Positions 11,653 through 24,341 of a DNA stretch of 64,000 nt are shown here, piece after piece. How positions within the stretch are numbered: position 1 is the stretch's first letter; each line of letters starts with the position of its first letter. Source of the stretch: Cryptomeria japonica (Eukaryota; Streptophyta; Pinopsida; Cupressales; Cupressaceae); contig NC_081405.1 in the NCBI RefSeq assembly GCF_030272615.1, positions 153,159,113-153,223,112 on the forward strand, written 5' to 3'. The position numbers were made by a program, and so were the translations under genes. A model generated the notes under the pieces. It did not search any database. It was not told the origin of the DNA and saw only the letters and a list, made by a program, of their open reading frames with translations.

Positions 11653-12625
11653 AACGATGCAGATTGTCTTATGATATGTTTAAGATTGTATTGTTGTATG
11701 CAAAGTGTTTGGACAGTCAAGATTGGACTGCTTGTATTATAAACCTAAATGCTTAGGGTTTAGGGTTTATGCACCGACCTAATTGTTGTCTATAAGGTCA
11801 ATGATGTGTGTCATTGTTTGTTGTTGGCAAATGATGTGTGTTTATCTGAGTGATGAGATACTTGCCAGACCGGTAAGAGGAAAACTACAGAGTGTGATTG
11901 CAGAAGAGAGGAAATGAAAAGGATCTGCCTTGGCATGTAGTATTGTTATCAGATCAGAGTTTTACCTATTGTCTTCTAACCATTTCAACAGTTGGAAAAT
12001 ACCTTTATCGGGTAGCTTTAACAAGCTTATTGTAAATCCTTTAATGGGGTGACTCAAGATCATTGAGTTCTTCAAATCCTCTAGCGAGGTAACCTTTAAC
12101 AGGGTATATAGCCATCCCTTAACCGGGTGATCTTTAACATGATCAATTCCTAACAGAACCTTATTGTAAAGTCTTTAATTGGACTAGGCTCCTAACAGAG
12201 CGAGCTTCAAAAGAGTTCAATACAAGATTCTAGGTATTCATCCCCATCGTGGTTTTTCCCATTTGGGTTTCCACATGAAAAATTTGTGTCATGAGTTGTG
12301 CATTTTTCATGTGATGATTAAGTATTTTGTGTTTTAGTGATTATGCATGTAGAGCTAATAGGTTATGGTATTACTGGTATACCACATGCATATGTTTATG
12401 GGTGAAGTTGTTATCAAGTATTGAGTGTATTTGAAGTGATCAAACTTATCATTTTATGTTGTCTGAAGTCTTATTGTGTTTAATCGGTATTGCCATGGTT
12501 AAGTTCAGTGATGAAGACAACTGGTTGGAGTTGTTTTAACTTGATAAGTTGTTGAGAAAGTTTTTGTCTATACTGATTCACCCCCCCTCTCAGTATTGAT
12601 TAGGGTGTTTGATGTTCATCATTAT
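11653..12625 (+). repeat. Degraded copia-type LTR fragment
   Basis: It shares the 3' half layout of the copia LTR just upstream: runs of TTTAACxxGGT phrases, GTGGTTTTTCCCATTTGGG, CCACATGAAAAATTTGTGTC, and a terminal CACCCCCCCTCTCAGT block. It is diverged, so it is an older, related LTR into which or next to which the complete copia landed. Boundaries are approximate. Confidence 0.5.
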
Positions 12626-12639
12626 TCATCAGAAGTAAA

Positions 12640-13290
12640 GGAGCAGTATTTGGTGAATTTTAATATCGGGCCTTTTAGGGGTGAGGTCTTGTGTGATGTT
12701 GTATCTATGAGTGCTTGTCATGTCTTGTTGGTAAGACCTTGGTAGTTTGATAGAGGAGCTATTTATGACTGTAGAAGAAACCTAATCACCATTGAGAAAT
12801 ATGGGCAGAAGTTGAAATTGACTTCTTTGAAGGAGAAAGAGAAGGAGGTGAAGAATCTAAGTCTTGAGAAAAGTTGCAGTACTGAGAAACCAATTGTAGA
12901 AGTTATACTGCAAGATGGCATGAGTTTATAGAAGGATCTGATAGATAAGCCTAGTGGACAGATATAATTGTATGACAAAAAGCTTATGGTGACAAACTGG
13001 ATGAGATATTGTGGCAAAAACAAATTAGAGTTGTAGAAGAAAGAGAGCAGTAAGTAGAGACAATGTGCAAACCTGAAGCAAAGGAAGAGAAACAAAGAGA
13101 GTTAGGGGTTAGAGAAGCTGGTTGAGATTTTGGAGGAGCTATAGAAGAGGTTTGCAGATAAGGAAGATGTTTGGATGAGAAATGAGTGTGGGGTCTTTAT
13201 CCCAAATCCTTTTAGATGTTCATGAGTTTCCTATCATGGAACATCTCTTTCTACCTGGGGTGTCTAATGTAGGAGTATCCCCAATCTATG
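12640..13290 (+). pseudogene. Gypsy protease fragment, internally deleted element
   Basis: The plus strand reads NFNIGPFRGEVLCDVV, HVLLVRPW, a stop, then FDRGAIYDCRRNLITIEK. This is the end of a gypsy aspartic protease domain and the linker after it, parallel to LLGRPW in the minus-strand element at 17560. The linker decays into stops after about 13000. From 13255 the sequence jumps straight to the end of the internal region (GTCTAATGTAGGAGTATCCCC), so RT, RNase H and integrase are missing. Confidence 0.65.
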
Positions 13291-13295
13291 AGCAA

Positions 13296-14025
13296 TCTTG
13301 CATCAACCAAAAATATTTCTTTTCAGTTTAGTTCTTGTTCAGTTTACTGTGCAGTTTATGTGTTCCTATTGGTAGGTACTTGTAGTTCCTTTCTTTTTAT
13401 TGCAGATCTTATTTTTCAGTTTCCAGGTTGGTTTGTGTGCTTGATTCCATATTTTCAGTCCATTTCAATTCTTTTTTGACTAGTTATCGCTCTCGGTTGA
13501 CTGATTCTGGGTTTTAGTAAAGTTCTTGTGCTTATCGGTTGGTCTTCCTTCATTTCCGAAGTGGTTATTGGCATATGGATTTATTTGGGGTCTTGTCTGA
13601 TGTTATTAGGCATGTGGAGACCTTCCTACTGATCCACACTTCTTGGTTGTTATTTTCTGAAAGAATTTATTTCATTCTTGGGGCCAACCTAGTTATATGT
13701 TTCATTTTCCTACATTGGTAAATGTAATCTTTTGTGGCTGACTTAGATATGTTCCAGAGGGTATATAGGGTATTATTTAATCATTTGTAGGATAGAGGAG
13801 GTAGAAATCAGAATAAATATTTAGATTTGTGATTAGTGATTCGGTTGATTCTCAGAGTCTCGGATGGATTGTATCTGGCTTGTAGCCTGCATGTAATCGG
13901 TTAACTACAAGATGTTCTATGATGATTGTATGATGATAACCGGTTGGTTGCTGGAGGTTCTAAGACAATAATATGATCTATTTATTTGATCTTTCTATGT
14001 TTTCTTGTTGCTTTCATTGTATTAT
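13296..14025 (+). repeat. Plus-strand gypsy 3' LTR
   Basis: It begins near TCTTGCATCAACCAAAAATA, matching the minus-strand LTR start TGTTGCATCAACCAAAAACA of the element to its right, and contains the same CGGTT-rich vocabulary. It ends against the inverted LTR at 14026, giving a tail-to-tail arrangement. Edges are approximate. Confidence 0.5.
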
Positions 14026-14775
14026 TTAAGCAGTCACCGGTTAGGAGGGAACTCAAAGAGATCAATCCAGACCGATTAGCAAGAGTAAACACAAAGATAT
14101 GATGGAGGCAATGCACAACAAATTGTTTTATTTCATGAAAACTAATTAGGACCAACCGAAAACAACCGAGTTACAAAAACTAGCTCACGGGCCTGATAAA
14201 ACAAGCTCAAAGTATAGAATAGGTCACAATCGAGACCTTCAATCTTAAGGTCTATCTTCTACATTCAATCTAGCTACTTTTTTGTTTAACTGATTACATT
14301 CTAATACTCAACACAATGATTTATATGATCCATGGAGATCGGGTCAGCCCAAAAAAGGATCAAAACATGAAGAACAAGACCTAATGTGTAAAAGCAACAA
14401 GGTTAGCCTCCGCCAAGAGATTCCTCCAGAAAATCCAAAGGATGAAGTGTAGATCATGGGAAAAGGTTGGCCACATGCCACGAAACATCAGAATCAATGC
14501 TCAGGGCTCTACAAGCTTCAGAAGGGGGTCTAGTAGATCACAAATGCAAATAGGTCCAGGCAACCAGTAAAAAGAAACTGTCAATCGGTAATAGGAAAAT
14601 GTCATTGAAATGATCCAAATGTGATGTGGTTTGGAAATAAGAAAGATGATCAAGTCTTCAAGTAGAATCCAACTCCACAGGATCCGGTGAGCCAAAATCG
14701 GGACACACAGAAAGAAATGCTAAAACTGCAAACATAAAGCAAAATAGAAAGGAAAATGTTTTTGGTTGATGCAAC
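14026..14775 (-). repeat. 3' LTR of minus-strand gypsy
   Basis: It matches 18866-19628 and 37376-38159: AGCAGTCACCGGTTAGGAGGG at the left, GGAAAATGTTTTTGG at the right. The last 15 bases differ from the other copies, which end CTCCCACATCA and CTCCTGCATTA. The edge is therefore inferred. Confidence 0.7.
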
Positions 14776-14837
14776 ATTGCTATGAACTGGGGATGCGCCT
14801 ACATCAGACATCTGAGTTTATTGAAAAAGTGAGTCTC

Positions 14838-17800
14838 TCACTTTGTTGGGGTCAGAGGAAAACCAAGGTGGTCTACCTCTTCCTAAGAAATCCAAGATGA
14901 ATCTTCAATTGGTCTATCCTTCCACTTCACAAGATACTCTTTATACTTGTTGTTCATGTCCTCCAAATGTTGTTTAACCTGAATATGCAAGGTTGCCATG
15001 TGATTTGCAAAGTCTTCTACTTCTGAACTTCTCTAGTCTTCACAGCTAATATCTCTTAATTCTGATATACCTCTAAGATGCACTCTGGTAACAATCTCAA
15101 AAGGTGTTCTTCTGATACTCCTATTTACTAAATTTTTGTAGGCAAACTCTGCTTGGGCAAGGATCAAATCCCAATTTCTGGTCTTATCTCCAACTAAACA
15201 TATCGTCAAATTTCCCAAGATTCGGTTAACTACTTTTGTCTGTCCATCAATCTATGGATGAAAAGTAGAACTGAACTTCAAATCTATCTTCATCTTCTTC
15301 CAAAGTGTTCTCCAAAAATAGCCAACAAACTTAGTTTCTTTGTCTGAAACTATGCTCTTAGGTAATCCATGCAATCTAACTACTTCCTTGAAAAATAGGA
15401 ATGCTACATGTAATGCATCTGATGTCTTCTTACAAGGTATGAAATGAGCCATCTTTGAGAATCTATCCACTACCACAAATATAGAATCATTCCCTCTTAG
15501 TGTTTTAGTTAATCCAAGTATGGAATCTATGCTTATATCCTCCCAAGGTCTTACTAGTACTGTCAAAGGTTTATACAATCCCATATTCTAACTACTACCC
15601 TTTGCAGCTTGACAAACTCTACAAATTTGCACATATTTCTTAACATCCTTATGAATCTGGGGCCAAAAGTACTACTCACTCACCAATGCTATTGTTTTGT
15701 CAATACCAAAATGTCCAACTAATCCTCTATTGTGTTTCTCCTTTATCATATTCTCTCTCATAGAACTCTTAGGTATGCACAACTAAACTCCTCCGAATAA
15801 CATCCCATCCTGAATGAACTAATCCAACCACTTTCTTCTATCTACCATAACTGGTTCTCTACATGCTTTCCAAGGTTCTGCAAAATCTGGGTCATCATCA
15901 TACAAATTATTCAATTCTTCAAATCCTAACACTCTCACTCTCATCTCTGTCAGCAAATTCCTTCTCCTACTCAATGCATCAGTAACTTTGTTAGTTTTAC
16001 CACTTCTATGCTTCAACACAAAGGTGTAACTCTACAAAACTTGTACCCATCTCATATGTCTCCAATTCAAATTATTCTGATTGTTCAAATACTACAAAGC
16101 TTGATGATTTGTATACAACACAAACTCTTTAGGCAACAAGTAATGTCTCCACTTCTTCAAGGCTTGAACTATGACATAAAAATCTTGATCATACATAAAA
16201 TATTTCCTCTGGGCATCATTAATTTTCTCGCTGAAATAAGCTATTGCTCTCCCTTCTTGACTCAAGACTTCTCCTATTGATGTTCCACTCGCATCATAAT
16301 CCACTCGAAATAATTTATTGAAATTGAATAAAGCCAACATGGGCTGCTCAATCACTTTCTGCTTTAACAGTTCAAAATTTTTGTCCTCTCCAGTTGTCCA
16401 CTTGAATTCCTTTCGATCTCCCCTCATGGTCCTAGTCATAGGGTTACAAATGGAACTAAAATTTATGATGAACTTTTGGTAAAAACTATCCAATCCATAA
16501 AATGATCTTACCTCTCAAATGCTTTTTGATTTAGGCCACTCAACAATTGTTTTTACTTTCTCAGGGTCCATCTTCAAACCATCCTCAGATATCACAAATC
16601 CCAAATAGACTAACTCATTCTTCATGAAAGTACACTTCTTAATATTTATCAACAACTTTTCTTCTCTCAACCTCTGCAAAACTTGTCTTAAATGCAACAA
16701 ATGCTCCTCTTTTGTCTTACTGAAAATCAGAATGTCATCCAAATACACAATAACAAGCTTACCTAGTAATTTCTTTAATACCTCATTTATCAGCCTCATG
16801 AAAGTACTCAGTGTATTAGTTAACCCAAAAGGCATCACCAACCATTCATACAATCCTTCATTTGTCTTGAATGGTGTCTTCCACTCATCTCCTTCTCTGA
16901 TCTTGATTTGATGATATCCACTCTTCAAATCTATCTTTGTAAAGTATTTGGATCCACTCAAAGAGTCCATTATGTCATCCATCCTAGGAAAAGGAAACTG
17001 GTATTTCAGTGAAATATTGTTTATTTCTCTAGAATCAGTACACATTTTGCACTCTCCATTCTTCTTAGGTGCTAATACTGTTGGTATTGCACAAGGGCTC
17101 AGACTTTCTCTAATCAATCCTTTCTTCAACAACTCCTACACTTATCTATTTAGTTCTTGATTCTCTGTCTATGTCATCTGGTGTGCAACTTTGTTAGGCA
17201 AACTAGCTCTGGGAACCAATTCCATGCAATGAGTGATACTTCTCATAGGTGGCAATCCATTAGGTACATTATCTAAAATGATGTCTTCATATTTATCATC
17301 AAATCTTTTATCTCTTCCAATTGTTCCTTTTCATGCTATGGATTCTTTGTATTCTTAGGAATTAAGGTAAAACACACATTCTGATGTCTCAATCCATCTA
17401 GGAATTTCCTTCCATCTACCAAATAGATTCTATCATTTGTATAGACTTCACTCTTCAAAGGTTCCTCTAAGGGAAACAAGTTTTGCTTCATCCCATTGGA
17501 CACAATAGTGTATGTATTCTTCCTCCCATAATGTATTGCCTATCTATCAAACTACCAAGGTCTACCCAACAAAAGATGACAAATATCCATAGGCATAATA
17601 TCATACAAGACTTCATCATGATAATTCCTAATTTTCAATTTCACCAAACATTGCTCACTTACTAACAACTTATGTTCATCCTGAATCCATGCTATCTGAT
17701 AAGGCTTAGGGTGTTTCAATCTCTCCAAATTCAACTTATTCACAACCTATTCTGAAACAAGATTATCTTAACTACCACTATCAATAACAACTTTACAACA

Positions 17801-18756
17801 CTTATCGGATACCTTACATCTAGTCTTGAATAAATTCTTCCTCTGCAAGGGCTCTTCATCTCTCTCGGTATGACACAAAGCTCTCCTCATCACCAAGAGT
17901 TCTCCATATTCTGGTTTATTGTGTGATCTAGTGGGGTTCCTCTACCCCCTTGAAATATTCCTCCGATAAACCTTCCACCTCTGCCTCTCTGCCTCTTCTC
18001 ATGTCTTTTGTTTAGCTTCTCTTATACTTTTAGGGCATACTAGTAAACCTCTTCAACACTCTCCAATTTGATCAAAATGAGTTCTTCTTGTATAGACACT
18101 CGTAATCCATTCAAATATCTTACAACTTTCTCAACTTTATCATCAACATGTCTAGATCTGACATTCAAATTGTAAAATGCTTTGGTGTATTCCTTCACAC
18201 TAGATTCCTTCTGTCTCAAATCCTGTAACTTCTAGAACAGATTCACTTGATAATCGACTAGCATAAATTTTGATTTCAACTTAGCAATCATCTGATCCCA
18301 TGTATTGATCTTCTTTTTACCTCTTCTTTGTCTATCAACTTGCAAATGTTCCCACCAAAGAGATGCATGACCTTTCAACCAGGTACAAGCATATTTCACC
18401 TTCATTTCTTCTATAGTGTTTTCAAAATCAAAATTATTCTCCATCTCCGAGATCCAATCCATCAATTCATCAAAATCCAACTTCCCATCATATTTCGGTG
18501 GGGTAAAATGAGATTTAGTATTCGCCCTACTCAAAACCCTCAAAAACATTTCCTCATTTGGATCAACCGCTGGTGGGTTTACTTGTTCTACCAAGGCTTA
18601 TTCTCTTTTATCTTCACTTACATCTTCGATGTGTCGGCCTCTTCTCTGGGCTATCTCCATGACTTCCAACTAGGCTACTATCCCTCACAACATTTCCATC
18701 ACAATAGGGTCTACATTCCCACACGCTCCACCATTCCTAGTTCCTCTTTGTCCCAT
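14838..18756 (-). pseudogene. Gypsy gag-pol pseudogene with chromodomain
   Basis: Read leftward from ATG at 18756: gag (capsid-like block with WLKGHASLWWEHL), a basic RRGRGG region, protease (VIDSGS, then LLGRPW near 17560), RT with YLDD near 16740, RNase H (VDYDAS near 16300), integrase with H2C2 and DDE core, and a C-terminal chromodomain (EYLVKWKDRPIEDSSW, about 14925). The frame shifts twice between gag and RT, both shared with the second copy at 21480-23493, then holds to 14838 despite many stops. Two catalytic changes stand out: integrase QTK where QTE is expected (codon 15234-15236), and RNase H YTNHQAL where YTDHQAL is expected (16107-16109). Both are G-to-A type. The chromodomain points to the chromovirus branch. 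Confidence 0.9.
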
Positions 18757-18849
18757 CTTTTACACCTGTCCTCTGCAGCTGTAGGTTGGATCCTCAGTTT
18801 GCCACCCTACAACAAAATTCTTAGGACACACAACCTCCAGAATGGAAAC

Positions 18850-18863
18850 TCACTTTGATACCA
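18850..18863 (-). other. Gypsy primer binding site
   Basis: On the minus strand TGGTATCAAAGTGAG follows the 5' LTR end by two bases. It resembles the initiator tRNA-Met site with changes; the same text occurs at 37360-37373. Confidence 0.65.
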
Positions 18864-18865
18864 CT

Positions 18866-19628
18866 TGAAGCAGTCACTAGTTAGGATGGACCTCAAAGAT
18901 ATCAATCCAGATCAGTTAGCAAGAGTAAACACAACAGAAACACAAATATATGATGGAGGCAATGCAGAACATATTGTTTTATTTGATGAAAACTGATTGC
19001 AACCAACCGGTAACATCCGGGTTATAGAAACCAGCTCACAGGCCTGCTAAAACAAGCTCAAAGTATAGAATAGGTCACAACCGGGACCTATGTTAAGATC
19101 TATCTTCTACGCTTAGTCTATCTACTTCATTGTTTGATTGATTACATTCTAATGCTCAATAAAATGATTTATATGATCCAAGGGGATCCAATCAGCCCAA
19201 AAAAAGATCAAAACCTGAAGAACAAGACCTAACATCTAAAACCAACAAGGTTGACCTATGCCAAGAGATTTGTCTACAAAATCCAAAGGATGAAGTGTAG
19301 ATCATAAGAAAAGGTTAGCCACATTCCAAGAAACATCATAATCAACACTTAGTGCTTTGGAAGCTTTGAAAGGGGGTCTAGTAGATCACAAATGCAAATA
19401 GGTCTAGGCAACCGGTAACAAAAAACTGTCATGGAAACCGATAGTGATAAATTTCTAGAAAAAGATCAAAATGTGATGCGGTTTGGAAATACGAAAGATG
19501 ATCAAGTCTTCAAGTAGAATCCAACTCCATAGGATCAGATGAGCCAAAACCAAGACACACAGAAAGAAATGCTAAAACTGCAAATAGAAAGCAAAATAGA
19601 AAGGAAAATGTTTTTGGCTCCCACATCA
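18866..19628 (-). repeat. 5' LTR of minus-strand gypsy (copy 1)
   Basis: 763 bp, on the plus strand TGAAGCAGTC...CCCACATCA, so TG...CA in both readings. It directly abuts copia sequence at 19629. The same LTR-to-copia junction exists at 38159/38160, showing the junction existed before duplication. Confidence 0.85.
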
Positions 19629-21479
19629 GTTACTCTTGCTGCATAAGCTAGTCAATTCTCTTTTGAGGGTTTTACTAGTTATGGCTACATCAGAATTGAA
19701 TCCCATATTCCTTTTTAGTTTCTCTAGTTGTAATGTAATGGAAGGAGACTTAATTTCTCTAAAAATAACACTTCTACTATGTATTACCTTCATACAACAT
19801 AGTCCCAAATATTGTATCCTTTCATACCATAATTGCATCCAATGAAGATATTTCATAGCCATGCTCTCTAGCTTTGTTCACTTCTCCTTTGGCACATGTG
19901 CATATGCCTCACAACCAAAAAATCTAAGATGTCTCAATGAAGGCTTGTGACCTAACCATGCTTTCATAGGTGTTTTGTCAACAAAAGTTGATGTAGGAGA
20001 CCTGTTAATCAAGTAGCAAGAAGTGGCAACAACTTCAACCCAAAAATTTTTTTCTAGACCAACACCACTCAACATACTCCTAGCCTTCTCCATCAATGTA
20101 CTATTCATTCTTTCTACAATTCCATTATATTGTGGAGAATATGAATTTGTCTTTTTTCTACTAATGCCAGCCTTAACAAAATGTATCAAAATCATTAGAG
20201 CAAAATTCACCACCATTATCAGTCCTCAAATATTTAATTTTCTTTCCAATCTGCAACTCAACCATTGCTTTAAATTCTTTAAATCGACTGAAAACTTTAG
20301 ATTTACTCTTTAGAAAGTATACCCATGTCCTACTAAATTCATCAATAAATGAAACATAATATGTGGATTTTCTAATGGAAGGAACATCTACAGGACCAAA
20401 CACATCAAAATGAATAAGATCCAAAACACCACAAGATTTATGATAACTCAAGTAAAATTGAATGTGGTTTTGTTTTCTATAAATGCAATGCTCACAAAAA
20501 TCTAAGTCAAGATTACAATCACTCAAACCTTCAACAGGGTTTTTATTTTTCAAGGTCCTTATACTTTTTTCTCCAATGTGGCCAAGCCTCTGGTGCCATA
20601 ACATAATCTTCTCTACAAGTAGCTTTTCTTTATAAGAAAGAGCACTCTTTGGTACCCAAAAGTCATGTCCATCTATTGAAGGTGAAATCTTCAAATCTTT
20701 CAACAAAATATCCACATATTTACTTTTTATAGAAGTGTTATTACATTCAACAGTGTATGGTTCTAGCTTATATAAAGTGCCAATTTTGACACCTCTAAAA
20801 ATGACCATAACACCCTTGACCATTTCACATCTTACATCAGAAAAGACTACCTGCACACCCACATCTATCAATTTTCTCATAGATAATGAAATTCTTTTTA
20901 GTCTAGGGATATGCAACACATCGATAATCTTTTTTATTTTACCATCAAGAAACTTGATTCTAACTTTGTCATGACCAACAATATCTAAATGTGAATCATC
21001 ACCAAAGTACATCTTATCTCCATTGAATTCTTAATATTTAGAAAACCAATCTCTATTGGCAGTCATATGAAAAGATGCACCTGAGTCAATTAACCATGCA
21101 TCATTACTTACATGAGTAGCCAAAGTTGCAATCAATGCATCACCATCTTCCTTCTCAAACTTAGAATCAAAATCAAACTTCTTCTTTTTATTCTTCTTTT
21201 CTTCTTTGTAGTCCTTAAAATATGTGTCCCGACTTACCGTAGTTCCATTAAATGACTTTGGAGTTTCTAAGATATTTCAATCTCCCTCTGGACTTGGATT
21301 TATTACGCTTTTCATGTTCTTCTTGCCTTTTTCCTTAAATATTCCACAAACAGTTAGGGCTTCCTTCAAACTAATGGATATCTACCTCTGTATATCTTCA
21401 CCAAGCAAGGTACCCACCACATCTATAGACCCTAAAATAAAAAAAGTACTACTGACAGCCATAATAAGAGAATCCCATG
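19629..21479 (-). pseudogene. Copia protease-integrase fragment (copy 1)
   Basis: Read leftward: a UBN2 gag remnant (about 21300-21479), protease DSGAS followed by FHMT (about 21080), GAG-pre-integrase (LWHQRLGHIG near 20590), and integrase with HFDVFGPVD, RTDNGGEF and YNGIVERMN giving D, D and E. The reading frame breaks once near 20180 after NDFDTFC, by one extra base in TGTTAAGG. The same break is at 38705 in copy 2. Reverse transcriptase is absent because the gypsy LTR interrupts the element at 19629. The right end at 21479 is the duplication breakpoint, where copia gag abruptly becomes gypsy RT. Confidence 0.85.
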
Positions 21480-23493
21480 AAATGATCTTACCTCTCAAAT
21501 GTTTTCCGGTGTAGGCCACTCAACAATTGTTTTTACTTTCTCAGGGTCCATCTTCAAACCATCTTTAGATATTACAAATCCCAAATAGACTAACTCATTC
21601 TTCATGAAAGTACACTTCTTAATATTTATCAACAACTTTTCTTCTCTCAACCTCTGCAAAACTTGTCTTAAATGCAACAAATGCTCCTCTTTTGTCTTAC
21701 TGAAAATCAAAATGTCATCCAAATACACAATAACAAACTTACCTAGTAATTTCTTTAATACCTCATTCATCAGCCTCATGAAAGTGCTCGGTGTTTTAGT
21801 TAACCCAAAAGGAATCACCAACCATTCATACAGTCCTTCATTTATCTTGAATGGTGTCTTCCACTCATCTCCTTCTCTGATCTTGATCTGATGATATCCA
21901 CTCTTCAAATCTATGTTTGTAAAGTATTTGGCTCCACTCAAAGAGTCCATTATGTCATCCATCCTAGGAAAAGGAAACTGGTATTTCACTGTAATATTGT
22001 TTATTTCTTCGGAATCAGTACACATTTTGCACTCTCCATTCTTCTTAGGTGCTAATACTGTTGGTATTGCACAAGGGCTCAGACTTTCTCTAATCAATCC
22101 TTTCTTCAACAACTCCTACACTTATCTATTTAGTTCTTGATTCTCTGTTTATGTCATCTGGTGTGCAACTTTGTTAGGCAAACTAGCTCTGGGAACCAAT
22201 TCCATGCAATGAGTGATACTTCTCATAGGTGGCAATCCATTAGGTACATTATCTAAAATGATGTCTTCATATTTATCATCAAATCTTTTATCTCTTCCAA
22301 TTGTTCCTTTTCATGCTATGGATTCTTTGTATTCTTAGGAATTAAGGTAAAACACACATTCTGATGTCTCAATCCATCTAGGAATTTCCTTCCATCTACC
22401 AAATAGATTCTATCATTTGTATAGACTTCACTCTTCAAAGGTTCCTCTAAGGGAAACAAGGTTTGCTTCATCCCATTGGACACAATAGTGTATGTATTCT
22501 TCCTCCCATAATGTATTGCCTATCTATCAAACTGCCAAGGTCTACCCAACAAAAGATGACAAATATCCATAGGCATAATATCATACAAGACTTCATCATG
22601 ATAATTCCTAATTTTCAATTTCACCAAACATTGCTCACTTACTAACAACTTATGTTCATCCTGAATCCATGCTATCTGATAAGGCTTAGGGTGTTTCAAT
22701 CTCTCCAAATTCAACTTATTCACAACCTATTCTGAAACAATATTATCTTAACTACCACTATCAATAACAACTTTACAACACTTATCGGATACCTTACATC
22801 TAGTCTTGAATAAATTCTTCCTCTGCAAGGGCTCTTCATCTCTCTCGGTATGACACAAAGCTCTCCTCATCACCAAGAGTTCTCCATATTCTGGTTTATT
22901 GTGTGATCTAGTGGGGTTCCTCTACCCCCTTGAAATATTCCTCCGATAAACCTTCCACCTCTGCCTCTCTGCCTCTTCTCATGTCTTTTGTTTAGCTTCT
23001 CTTATACTTTTAGGGCATACTAGTAAACCTCTTCAACACTCTCCAATTTGATCAAAATGAGTTCTTCTTGTATAGACACTCGTAATCCATTCAAATATCT
23101 TACAACTTTCTCAACTTTATCATCAATATGTCTGGATCTGATATTCAAATTGTAAAATGCTTCGGTGTATTCCTTCACACTAGATTCCTTCTGTCTCAAA
23201 TCTTGTAACTTCTAGAATATATTCACTTGATAATCGACTGACATAAATTTTGATTTCAACTTAGCAATCATCTGATCCCATGTATTGATCTTCTCTTTAC
23301 CTCTTCTTTGTCTATCAACTTGCAAATGTTCCCACCAAAGAGATGCATGACCTTTCAACCAGGTACAAGCATATTTCACCTTCATTTCTTCTACAGTGTT
23401 TTCAAAATCAAAATATTTCTCCATCTCCGAGATCCAATCCGTCAATTCATCTAAATCCAACTTACCATCATATTTCGGTGGGGTAAAATGAGA
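21480..23493 (-). pseudogene. Gypsy RT-protease-gag fragment (copy 2)
   Basis: Near-identical to 16499-18513: RT with YLDD near 21720, protease end LLGRPWQFDR near 22530, and gag with WLKGHASLWWEHL near 23350. It starts abruptly inside RT at 21480, the duplication breakpoint, and gag is cut at 23493 by the 13.6-kb insert, resuming at 37080. It shares both frameshifts with copy 1, so those predate the duplication. It lacks RNase H, integrase and chromodomain. Confidence 0.9.
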
Positions 23494-24341
23494 AATTTTT
23501 ATTGTGGGAGGTGAATAATTATTGTTAAAAGGAACAAATATATAATTGTATGAGCGAAATTTTTTACTCCGAAGGAAAAATTATTTAAATGTATTGGCAA
23601 TTTTTTATCCACCGCTTGAAAATTATTTAAATGTTTTGGCGAATATTTTGTTATTTATGGTATAATATATAATTCATTGGCGATTTCATAAATTCATTGT
23701 CATTAATAGACAAGGCACATCACATCACATCAGTACATCACATCACATAATACATTGAGTCCGGACTCTGCATGATGTATCAATAAGTGCGGCCTCTTTG
23801 ACATGTAAAGGGTGACACATACCTAAAATCTATCAATGATTTTAGACCGTTTGATGATCGTATATCAATGGATGAAGTTTTATTTTGGCCCAATTTTTTG
23901 AAGAGAACATAGCTCACTAGAAAGTGCCCAGAATGGAATTGGATTCAATAGACACGTATCAAATGTCACGAATCATGATCAATAATTTCATTCATTTAAT
24001 ATATATCTTTTCACTTACAGCAATCCACTCTGTCCCCATGACTTCCAATGTGATACTTGCCAATTTGGTACTGGTTCATAGTTGTTTCCAATTTCGCACA
24101 CTCGTGCATTTATGGGAAAGATTTGCAGAGATATGAAAGATTTAAAAAAATTTATAGTAGTTAATACTGTTAAAGAAGTAATTATTACAATCAAGAGCTT
24201 CAACAATTTATATACGATCTCTGCTTCTTTCATCTTCAATTAGCCTTTGCCATTTAGTAGATAAATCGTCAGAGCTCATGGTATTTTAGGTTTATAGGCT
24301 CACTGCTCAGGTGTTTTAATTTGTTAATTTGTTTTCTCAAG
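23494..24341. other. Left flank of insert, AT-rich, no gene
   Basis: AT-rich with repeated TTGGCGA/TTGGCAA words (23594-23683) and a CATCACAT run near 23717-23748. The remainder to 24341 shows no coding frame I trust. Confidence 0.5.

Larger units (their letters stand above)
14026..19628 (-). mobile_element. Minus-strand chromodomain Ty3/gypsy element
   Basis: Both LTRs are present (14026-14775 and 18866-19628), with a primer site beside the right-hand one and gag-protease-RT-RNase H-integrase-chromodomain order read leftward. The left LTR edge reads TTAAGCAGTC against TGAAGCAGTC on the right, and flanks (ATTAT against GTTAC) are not a target duplication. So the left end is rearranged, or the right LTR was brought in by the duplication described separately. 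The right flank is a copia integrase fragment. Confidence 0.85.
16499..21479. repeat. Tandem duplication, copy 1 (about 4.98 kb)
   Basis: Spans gypsy RT to gag, the gypsy LTR and 1.85 kb of copia. It recurs collinearly at 21480-40014 once the 13.6-kb insert is set aside: 16499-18513 matches 21480-23493, 18570-19628 matches 37080-38159, and 19629-21479 matches 38160-40014. The two copies look only a few per cent different by eye. Confidence 0.85.

Noticed and set aside
18328-18858. 176-residue plus-strand ORF
   Set aside because: It is the complement of gypsy gag and is repeated as shorter ORFs at 37093-37378; shadow frame.
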